DNA from: Planctomycetota bacterium
Lineage (GTDB): Bacteria > Planctomycetota > SZUA-567
NCBI GenBank assembly: GCA_031270145.1
Contig: JAISYD010000277.1
Span: 1 to 11,748, forward strand
Length of the DNA: 11,748 nt
Direction: 5' to 3'
The notes beneath the pieces were generated by a model that saw only the letters and a list, made by a program, of their open reading frames with translations, was not told the origin of the DNA and made no database searches. The position numbers and the translations under genes were made by a program. This document shows, in pieces, positions 6,128 through 11,748 of this stretch (position 1 is the stretch's first letter; each line of letters begins with the position of its first letter).

Positions 6128-6583
6128 ATGCATAAATCCGATGCCTGGTCGGCGGGGGCGTTCATCGCCGCGGCGCTGGTTTTCATCATCGGCGCCTTGC
6201 GCCTTGGCGTTTCCTCGCCGACCTCGGACGGAGTGCCGGGGGCGGGTTTTTTCCCCTTCGCGGCCGGCGCCGTCATCGTGATCCTGAGTTCGGCGCAGGT
6301 GGTCATGACCTTGCGCCACAAGGGCGAGGGCAAGGATTCCTTCAGGATGGAGGCGGAGCAGCGCGGCAACCTCGCCAAGCTGTTCGCCACCATCCTGGCG
6401 ATGCTGGGCCTGTTCGTCATCTGGAAGCTGGTCGCCTTCGAGGCCGCCGCGCTGGCTTTTTCCCTGTTCGTCAATTGGGTATACGGGCGCGGCTGGCTGT
6501 TCAACCTGGTGTTTTCCGCCGTCATGGTGGGGCTTATCCACATCATGTTCGTCCGGGTCCTTTTCATCCAATTCGAGTTGTAG
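6128..6583 (+). CDS. tctB: TctB-family small membrane subunit of a TTT transporter
   Basis: A 151-residue inner-membrane protein, normal for TctB. Hydrophobic segments lie at about residues 9-27, 41-61, 83-118 (probably two helices) and 125-147, giving the expected four or five spans. The family marker is DGVPGAGFFPFAAG (34-47), corresponding to the conserved GPGFFP region. A charged cytoplasmic loop (62-81) separates the halves. The ATG is 12 bases after the tctC stop with GGGGAG five bases upstream. TctB is the poorly conserved partner of TctA; it has no activity alone and is thought to support the large subunit. The tctC-tctB-tctA order is the usual one for a complete TTT system. Confidence 0.9.
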   Translation: MHKSDAWSAGAFIAAALVFIIGALRLGVSSPTSDGVPGAGFFPFAAGAVIVILSSAQVVMTLRHKGEGKDSFRMEAEQRGNLAKLFATILAMLGLFVIWKLVAFEAAALAFSLFVNWVYGRGWLFNLVFSAVMVGLIHIMFVRVLFIQFEL

Positions 6584-6602
6584 CGGGGCGGAGGCGACAA
6601 AC

Positions 6603-8132
6603 ATGGCTGAATGGACGGCCGGCTTCTGGAATGTGCTGGAGCCCGGCACCATCCTGTTCCTGCTGATCGGGGTGATCGGGGGCGGGGTCATCGGCGCCCT
6701 GCCCGGCCTCACCGCCACCATGGGCATAGCCATCCTCACGCCCCTGACCTTCTGGTTCGAGCCGACCCGGGGGTTCGCCATGCTGATCGGCATGTGGAAC
6801 TCCGCCATCTTCTCCGGCGGTATAACCGCCATCCTCATCAATACGCCTGGGACCCCGGCCTCCATCGCCTCGACCTTCGACGGCTATCCCCTTTACAAGC
6901 AGGGCAAGGGCGGCCTGGCCCTGGGCGTGAACGTCATCTATTCCGCCTTCGGCGGCATTTTCGGCACCCTGGTCCTGATTTTCTTTTCCTTCCCCCTAGC
7001 CCGCTTCACCATAAGTTTCGGGCCAACCGAGTATTTCTGCCTAGCCTTTTTCGGGCTGACCATGATGGTGGCGGTGTCGGCCGAATCGGTGCTCAAGGGG
7101 CTTATCGCCGGCTTTGCCGGACTGCTCCTGTCGACGGTGGGGATTGATCCCATGCTGGCGATGAAGCGTTTCACCCTGGGTAGCGTCAACCTGATTGACG
7201 GGGTGCTGTTCTTGCCGGTGATGATCGGCATGTTCGGCCTGGGGGAGGTGTTCAACCAGATATTCGAGCACCGCCAGGCGCTGGAAAACGAGGAAAGCGC
7301 CATGCGCCACGTCAACCTGGCGCTCGGCCGGGTGCTGCCGTCCTGGGGCGAGATCCGCTCCGCCTTCAAGCTTACCACCATCGCCGCCGCCATCGGCTCG
7401 GTGGTCGGGGCGATCCCGGCGGCCGGAGGCGACATCGCCTCGATCATTTGCTGGGGCCAGGCCAAAAAATGGTCCAAGCGCCCGGAGGAATACGGCAAGG
7501 GGTCGCTGGAGGGCCTGGCCGTGAGCACCGTGGCCAACAACGCGGTGCTCGGGGGGGCGCTCACCACCATGCTGACCTTGGGCATCCCAGGCGACGCCGC
7601 CACCGCCGTCCTCATCGGCTCGCTTATGATGTACGGCATGCAGCCGGGGCCCAAGATGTTCACCGAGTTCAAGCCGTTCGTCATCAACATCATGCTCCTG
7701 ATGCTCCTGGCCAATCTGGCCTTTTTGATCATCGGCCTGTTGACCGCCAAGGTCTCGGCCAAGGTGCTGACGGTCAACCAGCGCACCGTCTGGGTGTCGG
7801 TGTGCACCCTTTGCGTGGTGGGTTCCTTCGCCCTGAACAACAATTTCTTCGACGTGCTGATGATGTTCGCGGCCGGCCTGGTCGGCTTTGTCTTCCGGCG
7901 CTGCGGGTACGCGCCCGGGCCTTTCATCCTCGGCCTGCTCCTGGGCGGCATGCTGGAGGCGAACCTGCGGCGGGCGCTGGTGATTTCGCAGGGCGGCTAC
8001 GGCATTTTCGTCACCCGGCCGGTGTCCTGCGTCCTCCTGATCATCACGGTTCTGACCCTGGCGTGGCCGTTCGTCAAATGGCTGCTGCGGAGGGCGCCGG
8101 TTTCCCGAGAAGCGGACATGGCGGACGGATAG
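6603..8132 (+). CDS. tctA: TctA-family large permease subunit of a TTT transporter
   Basis: A 509-residue polytopic permease with roughly ten to twelve membrane helices, the normal TctA size. Both halves carry the family's repeated motif: GALPGLTATMGIAILTPLTF (31-50) followed by AILINTPGTPASI and FDGYPLYKQGKGGLALG (92-108) in the first half; GAIPAAGGDIAS (269-280), VANNAVLGGAL (310-320), TLGIPGDAATAV (325-336) and YGMQPGP (344-350) in the second. It should carry out ion-coupled (proton or sodium) import of the ligand handed over by TctC. The residues before ANNA are VSTV rather than the commoner (P)EAA, a small deviation near the second motif. GGAGG lies eight bases before the ATG, 19 bases after tctB. 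Twenty-three bases separate its stop from the kinase gene, arguing for a shared transcript. Confidence 0.95.
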   Translation: MAEWTAGFWNVLEPGTILFLLIGVIGGGVIGALPGLTATMGIAILTPLTFWFEPTRGFAMLIGMWNSAIFSGGITAILINTPGTPASIASTFDGYPLYKQGKGGLALGVNVIYSAFGGIFGTLVLIFFSFPLARFTISFGPTEYFCLAFFGLTMMVAVSAESVLKGLIAGFAGLLLSTVGIDPMLAMKRFTLGSVNLIDGVLFLPVMIGMFGLGEVFNQIFEHRQALENEESAMRHVNLALGRVLPSWGEIRSAFKLTTIAAAIGSVVGAIPAAGGDIASIICWGQAKKWSKRPEEYGKGSLEGLAVSTVANNAVLGGALTTMLTLGIPGDAATAVLIGSLMMYGMQPGPKMFTEFKPFVINIMLLMLLANLAFLIIGLLTAKVSAKVLTVNQRTVWVSVCTLCVVGSFALNNNFFDVLMMFAAGLVGFVFRRCGYAPGPFILGLLLGGMLEANLRRALVISQGGYGIFVTRPVSCVLLIITVLTLAWPFVKWLLRRAPVSREADMADG

Positions 8133-8155
8133 GCGCATATTTTTTGGAGAATCCC

Positions 8156-9160
8156 ATGAAAAAATTCATCAACCGGCCGGAATCCTATGTTGTCGAAATG
8201 CTGGAGGGCATTTTGGCGGCGCATCCGGATCAACTGGCTTTCGCCGCCGGCGACAAGCATTGCGTCATCCGCTCCGCGCCCGGGAAAAACAAGGTGGCCC
8301 TGGTCAGCGGCGGCGGCTCCGGGCATCTGCCGTTGTTCCTGGGGTACGTGGGCGAGGGCTTGCTGGACGGTTGCGCCGTCGGCGGCGTCTTCCAGTCGCC
8401 GTCGGCCGAGCAGTGGCGCGAAACCGCGAAGGCCGCCCACGCCGGCAAGGGCGTCCTTTTCATTTACGGAAACTACACCGGCGACGTCATGAATTACGAG
8501 ATGGCCAAAGAGATGCTGGAGATGGATGGCATTCGGGCGGACGAGGCGCGCGGCTTCGACGATGTCGCCTCGGCCCCGAAGGGGGAGGAGCAAAAGCGCC
8601 GCGGCGTGGCCGGCATCTTCTTCCTCTACAAATGCGCCGGCGCTTTGGCCGAAGCCGGGGCGGATCTCGAGGCGGTCAAGGCGTTGGCGCTGAAGGTCGG
8701 CTCGCGGGTGCGCAGCATGGGCGTGGCCCTTTCCCCCTGCGTCATCCCGGAAGTCGGCAAACCTGGCTTCGCCATCGGCGCGGATGAAATGGAAATCGGC
8801 ATGGGCATCCATGGCGAGCCGGGCATACGCCGGGGCAAGTTGTTGCCGGCCGACCAGGTGGCGGACGAAATCCTCGACCCCATCCTGAAGGACTTGGAGC
8901 TAGCCGCCGGGGATGAGGCGGCGGTATTGATTAACGGCCTTGGCGGCACCCCCCTGGACGAATTGTACATTGTCCACCGCCGCGTCGACCAGAGGCTGGC
9001 CGAGGCCGGAATCAAGGTTTTCCGCGCCTATGTCGGCGAATTCGCCACTTCCATGGAAATGTCCGGCCTGTCCGTGTCCGTCCTGAAACTGGACGCGGAA
9101 ATCAAGGAGCTTCTCGCCAAGCCGGCCCGCTCGCCATTCTTCGAGCAAAGGCAGCTATAG
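8156..9160 (+). CDS. dhaK: DhaK-like subunit of a dihydroxyacetone-kinase-family enzyme
   Basis: A 334-residue protein, standard length for the substrate-binding subunit. Known catalytic residues are conserved: H57 in GGGSGHLP (E. coli H56), D110 in NYTGDVMNYE (E. coli D109), and H219 in GMGIHGEPG, the histidine that binds the ketone covalently as a hemiaminal in E. coli DhaK (H218). ATSMEMSGLSVSVLKLD near the C-terminus is also typical. The substrate loop is unusual: GSGHLPLF instead of GSGHEP, a change I recall from a DhaK subgroup including kinases for other small ketoses such as erythrulose, so dihydroxyacetone is not assured. I start the gene at the ATG at 8156 (GGAGA upstream, MKKFINRPES matching family N-termini), although the frame stays open far back through tctA. 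It needs the adjacent DhaL-like subunit for phosphoryl transfer. Confidence 0.92.
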   Translation: MKKFINRPESYVVEMLEGILAAHPDQLAFAAGDKHCVIRSAPGKNKVALVSGGGSGHLPLFLGYVGEGLLDGCAVGGVFQSPSAEQWRETAKAAHAGKGVLFIYGNYTGDVMNYEMAKEMLEMDGIRADEARGFDDVASAPKGEEQKRRGVAGIFFLYKCAGALAEAGADLEAVKALALKVGSRVRSMGVALSPCVIPEVGKPGFAIGADEMEIGMGIHGEPGIRRGKLLPADQVADEILDPILKDLELAAGDEAAVLINGLGGTPLDELYIVHRRVDQRLAEAGIKVFRAYVGEFATSMEMSGLSVSVLKLDAEIKELLAKPARSPFFEQRQL

Positions 9161-9172
9161 GGGAACCCGGAT

Positions 9173-9811
9173 ATGGATGCGATCGATTGTCCAGGAGCCT
9201 TGGCGATCCTGGCGCGGATAGCCGCCCTGATGGAACAAAACAAGGATCGCCTGCGCGATCTGGATCAGGTCATCGGCGACGGAGATCTCGGCGTCACCAT
9301 GGCGAAGGGGTTTGCCGGCGCCGCCGCCGACGCCAAGGGGGTCGCTGAATCCGATCCCGGCATATTGTTCATGCGGGCCGGGATGGCCATAAACAAATAC
9401 GCCCCGTCGACCATGGGTACCCTCATGGCCACCGGCTTCATGCGCGGCGGCAAGGCGACAGCCGGTCGCGGCGCCCTTGGCCCGCGGGACTTGGCCGATT
9501 TCCTCCGGGCTTTTTTGGCTGGGGTGGCTGAGAGGGGAAAGGCCAAGCCCGGCGACAAGACGGTGCTGGACGCCATCAAGCCGGCCGCCGAGGCGGCCGA
9601 TCTGGCCGCCGCCGCCGGCAAGCCTTTGGCCGAGGCGGCGGCTGAAGCGGAGAAAGGCGCCTTGGCCGGGCTGGAGGCGGCCAAACCCTGGATGAGCCAG
9701 CATGGCAAGTCGGCGGTGTTCCGGGAAAAGACGATGGGTTTGGAGGACCCCGGGGCGGCTGCGTTTTGTCTGGTCATGCGGGGGATTGCCGAGGCGGTGG
9801 AGGGCCGCTAA
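9173..9811 (+). CDS. dhaL: DhaL-like nucleotide-binding subunit of a dihydroxyacetone-kinase-family enzyme
   Basis: A 212-residue all-helical subunit of normal DhaL length. The Mg/nucleotide-binding aspartates D31, D36 and D38 lie in LDQVIGDGDLGVTM with the spacing of E. coli D30/D35/D37, but the usual GDGDHG is GDGDLG. Further matches are GDKTVLDAIKPA (128-139), GKSAVFREKTMG (178-189) and the closing DPGAAAFCLV. In the E. coli PTS system DhaL holds ADP permanently and is rephosphorylated by DhaM; in fused ATP-dependent kinases the same domain uses free ATP. No DhaM lies in the window, so the phosphoryl source is undetermined. The ATG follows dhaK after 12 bases with GGGGAA upstream. Together with DhaK it should phosphorylate a small ketone or hydroxyketone imported by the adjacent TTT transporter, or a derivative of it. 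Confidence 0.9.
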   Translation: MDAIDCPGALAILARIAALMEQNKDRLRDLDQVIGDGDLGVTMAKGFAGAAADAKGVAESDPGILFMRAGMAINKYAPSTMGTLMATGFMRGGKATAGRGALGPRDLADFLRAFLAGVAERGKAKPGDKTVLDAIKPAAEAADLAAAAGKPLAEAAAEAEKGALAGLEAAKPWMSQHGKSAVFREKTMGLEDPGAAAFCLVMRGIAEAVEGR

Positions 9812-9918
9812 GGGGAACCGCGGAGATATTGAAGAATTCGAGCCGGATCAGGCTGTTTTCGGACAGATGCCGCGCAAAAGCGTTGATTTGCCGGTAGCGG
9901 TTTTCCGATCTTGAACTT
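9812..9918. other. Convergent intergenic region after dhaL
   Basis: About 107 bases between two convergent operons. The dhaL stop is followed by AGGGGAACC, the same 9-mer that follows the dhaK stop, and then GGAG ahead of a TTG that opens only a 22-codon frame (9829-9897). This looks like a leftover or chance initiation region. A weak hairpin, AGCC-GGATCA-GGCT then GTTTT (9841-9859), is the only terminator candidate; its four-base stem is too short for confidence. Confidence 0.4.
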
Positions 9919-11211
9919 CTAATAATCCTGGTCGCGGATATAGGGATCGGTGCTAAAGGGGCGTCGGCGCGCCGCCTTCGCCGCTGGTTCGGGAAGCGGC
10001 TTCGCCTGAGGCGAAGGCGGAACGTCTATTCCGTCAAGCGCCGGATCGGGCGGCCGGGCCGGCGGGCTGAAGACGTCGGTTAAGAGGTCTGCGCCGTTTT
10101 CCGCCGGGGCGGATTGGGGCGTCGGCTCGCCGGCGTTGCTTGCGCCCGCCTCTTCCGGAATTTCTCCGGGGAAGATGGGCGGTGCCGGTTTATCCATTGA
10201 CGTTGGCTCCGCCGGTTCCGGGATTTCGGCTCGGTTTGCCGGTTCAGCCGGTTTTATCGTCTCCGCCGTCTCCAATGCTTGGCTTGGCCCGGTCGATCCG
10301 CTCAAGGCCGCCGGTACCGGCGAATCGGACAGTTGGGCGGATGCCGGAAATTCGGACTCCGGATTTTCCAAGGTCTCCGGATTGGCCGCGGCGTCTGTCC
10401 CGGCGGTTCCAATCGCTCCGGATGTGGCGGCCGGAGGGACGGCCTCAATGCCTGGGGCGGCAGTTGGCGCCTGGCTTGCGGCGGCGGTCGGCGCGGACGG
10501 CTGCCCGGTTGGCCCGTATTCGGCGGCAACCGGCGGCGTCGGTTCGGACGGCTTGTCCCCGCTCGCCGCTTTCCGGGCGGCGGCGCTCCGTCCGGCGGCC
10601 AGCATTTCGGCCAGGATCGCCGCCTTTTCCGGATGGCGGCGGGATAGCAGGGCTATGGTCTGTTCGGCGTCGTCCCACTCCTTGCCGCCGATTTGCAAGC
10701 CGGCCAGGACAGCCAAATCCCAGGACAGTTTGTCGTCGTCAATCGGTTTTGGACGTTCAATCAGTTGCAGCGGATCGGCGGCGGGAAACTGGCTGGTTGT
10801 TTCCGGTGCCTTTTCCCCGGCGGGGGCTATGGCCGCCGCCGCCTCGGCCAGCATGGCCGGCGCCGGGTTAGGGGAGTCCGTCCGGGACGGCGAAACGTTT
10901 GGCCGGGAGGGCGGCAGGCGATCCCGGCGCGCCGGCGGCGGGGCCGGCTGACGGGGCGGATTTTCCGGCATTGGACTGTTGCCGCCCCGGCGGGACAAGG
11001 ATGAAACCAGGACGGCGGCTATGAGGAGGGCCGCCGCCGCCGCCGTCCAGGCGGGATGGAAAAACCAGGTCTTCCACCTGACCGGCATTTCAGCCAGTAT
11101 CTCATCTCTGATGTGCCTGAAATCGGCCTCGGAGATGGCCGGCGTCCGATCCGCCGTTTTGCCTGTTTCAGGATGGGGTTTGCCGGTTGCCGCGTCCGCT
11201 TCATTCTCCAA
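9919..11211 (-). CDS. Single-pass membrane protein with long Pro/Ala-rich region, function unknown
   Basis: A 430-residue protein I do not recognise. A hydrophilic cytoplasmic N-terminus (1-46) contains a short helical piece (SEADFRHIRDEILAEM). A single membrane helix follows (about 52-72, HPAWTAAAAALLIAAVLVS), with RR after it. Residues 75-150 and about 218-405 are low-complexity, dominated by Pro, Ala, Glu, Ser and Thr. Between them lies a compact, probably helical segment (about 158-215: DDDKLSWDLAVLAGLQIGGK, then a WDDAEQ/ALLSRRHPEKAA stretch) that could be a TPR-like or anti-sigma-like module. The C-terminus is basic then acidic (RRRPF...IRDQDY). The frame begins at TTG 11211; there is no in-frame ATG until residue 42, just before the membrane helix, so the start is uncertain. 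It follows scpB after 24 bases on the same strand and probably shares its transcript. The layout resembles single-pass anti-sigma or envelope-spanning proteins, but no specific family is supported. Confidence 0.7.
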   Translation of the reverse strand: MENEADAATGKPHPETGKTADRTPAISEADFRHIRDEILAEMPVRWKTWFFHPAWTAAAAALLIAAVLVSSLSRRGGNSPMPENPPRQPAPPPARRDRLPPSRPNVSPSRTDSPNPAPAMLAEAAAAIAPAGEKAPETTSQFPAADPLQLIERPKPIDDDKLSWDLAVLAGLQIGGKEWDDAEQTIALLSRRHPEKAAILAEMLAAGRSAAARKAASGDKPSEPTPPVAAEYGPTGQPSAPTAAASQAPTAAPGIEAVPPAATSGAIGTAGTDAAANPETLENPESEFPASAQLSDSPVPAALSGSTGPSQALETAETIKPAEPANRAEIPEPAEPTSMDKPAPPIFPGEIPEEAGASNAGEPTPQSAPAENGADLLTDVFSPPARPPDPALDGIDVPPSPQAKPLPEPAAKAARRRPFSTDPYIRDQDY

Positions 11212-11235
11212 GGTTTGTTCCGTTCCGTTTAGCCG

Positions 11236-11748
11236 TCAATTGGGATCCTGGCCCGGAATGGACGCCGCCTGGCCATCGGTTTCCGCAAGTTGCCTGATGA
11301 AATCCTCCCGGAGCGGCAATTCGTCGAGGGAACCCAGGCCGAATTCGGCAAGGAATGCCACGGTGGTCCCGTAAAGGCGAGGCTGGCCGACCACCTCAAG
11401 CTTTTTACCCACCGCCGCGACGGTGCCGCGCTCCATAAGGAGGCGCAGGACCGCGTCGCATCCCACCCCCCGGATGCGCTCGATATCGGCCCGGGTCACC
11501 GGTTGCCGGTAGGCGATGATGGCCAGCGTCTCAAGGGCGGATTGGCTGAGGCGGACGGTCGGCTCGCTGTCCCGCGTCTCGCGCCGCGGATGGATGCGTC
11601 GGATGTGCTCAATGTATTCCTGGCGGCTCAGGAGTTGGAAACAGCCGGAAATTTCGGCTATCTCGAAGGCCCGTCCGCTGTCGAGATAGAACACGTTCAA
11701 CTCGTCAATGGCCGCCCGCACCGCTTCTTGCCGGGTCCCTTTGCCGAC
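11236..11748 (-). CDS. scpB: Segregation and condensation protein B (ScpB), 5' end outside the window
   Basis: The C-terminal 170 residues of ScpB, which with ScpA and SMC forms the bacterial condensin needed for chromosome segregation. Two winged-helix domains are expected; the second is clearly present as LSQSALETLAIIAYRQPVTR, then ADIERIRGVGCDAVLRLLMER and the G-x-P-x-LYGTT...FLAEFGLGSLDELP close, the most conserved part of the family. The first domain is partly present (FYLDSGRAFEIAEISGCFQL, then LSRQEYIEHIRR). The frame is open to base 11748 without a convincing start; a GTG at 11719-11721 is internal to the family pattern, so the gene is partial and the missing part is the N-terminal winged helix. 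In many genomes scpA lies just upstream; it would be outside this window. A 430-residue membrane protein gene follows after 24 bases, where an rluB-type gene is often found. Confidence 0.95.
   Translation of the reverse strand, partial: VGKGTRQEAVRAAIDELNVFYLDSGRAFEIAEISGCFQLLSRQEYIEHIRRIHPRRETRDSEPTVRLSQSALETLAIIAYRQPVTRADIERIRGVGCDAVLRLLMERGTVAAVGKKLEVVGQPRLYGTTVAFLAEFGLGSLDELPLREDFIRQLAETDGQAASIPGQDPN

Noticed and set aside
5183..6865. 560-codon minus-strand open frame antisense to tctC, tctB and tctA
   Set aside because: GC-rich antisense shadow; Gly/Asp/His-rich translation with no motifs, opposite three well-identified genes.
7041..8138. Long minus-strand open frames antisense to tctA
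   Set aside because: Glu/Gln/His-rich shadow translation opposite a clear permease gene.
7448..8155. Upstream extension of the dhaK frame through tctA
   Set aside because: Arg/Gly/His-rich shadow of tctA; family N-termini and a ribosome binding site place the start at 8156.
9841..9859. Intrinsic terminator after dhaL
   Set aside because: Only a four-base stem and four T's; below what I would call a terminator.
10136..10951. 271-codon plus-strand open frame antisense to the Pro/Ala-rich gene
   Set aside because: Low-complexity Ala/Gly/Ser-rich antisense of a Pro/Ala-rich coding region. The minus strand is favoured because it has a proper membrane helix and follows scpB, though I note the minus-strand protein itself is low-complexity.
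1..11748. CRISPR array, tRNA/rRNA gene, toxin-antitoxin or phage defence genes
   Set aside because: Looked for regularly spaced repeats, tRNA-like folds and known defence or toxin motifs; none seen.

Overview
The window is GC-rich DNA from a Gram-negative (diderm) bacterium. The diderm call rests on an ExbB/ExbD proton channel, a probably lipid-anchored periplasmic amidase and a periplasmic binding protein. The gene set, especially a PfkB kinase next to an envelope cluster and a ScpB with an unusual neighbour, would fit a deltaproteobacterial or PVC-type (planctomycete/Lentisphaerae-like) genome. That placement is inference from impression only; no marker gene here settles it.

Left block (26-4077, minus strand): a tight five-gene run read as PfkB-family kinase, N-acetylmuramoyl-L-alanine amidase, ExbB/TolQ-like channel protein, ExbD/TolR-like protein, M24 (Xaa-Pro type) peptidase. 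Gaps are 1 and 9 bases, then two 4-base ATGA overlaps, so it is almost certainly one translationally coupled operon. Its centre is an envelope module: a peptidoglycan amidase with a proton-driven channel.

Middle block (4078-5158): no intact gene. It holds the 3' fragment of an IS3-family transposase with a sharp 5' breakpoint, a possible C-terminal remnant of another gene on the plus strand, palindromes, a near-consensus sigma70 promoter (4892-4920), and a leader of about 230 bases with two predicted hairpins. It looks AT-richer and less ordered than its surroundings, as expected of an insertion/decay hotspot that also carries the promoter of the next operon.

Right-centre block (5159-9811, plus strand): tctC-tctB-tctA, a complete tripartite tricarboxylate transporter (TTT), followed in the same direction by separate dhaK-like and dhaL-like kinase subunits. 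Gaps are 12 to 23 bases and each gene has a ribosome binding site. The simplest reading is one uptake-and-phosphorylation operon: TctC captures a small substrate in the periplasm, TctA/TctB import it, and the DhaK/DhaL pair phosphorylates it or a keto product of it. The kinase motifs differ from classical dihydroxyacetone kinase (GSGHLP instead of GSGHEP; GDGDLG instead of GDGDHG), and no DhaM or fused ATPase is present, so the substrate and partner are open.

Right block (9919-11748, minus strand): the 3' part of scpB (chromosome segregation) running off the window edge, then 24 bases later a 430-residue single-pass membrane protein with a very long Pro/Ala-rich region, which I do not recognise. 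It converges on the kinase operon.

I see no tRNA, rRNA, CRISPR array or phage structural gene. The most novel-looking points are the TTT-DhaKL coupling with its variant kinase motifs and the structured leader in front of it.
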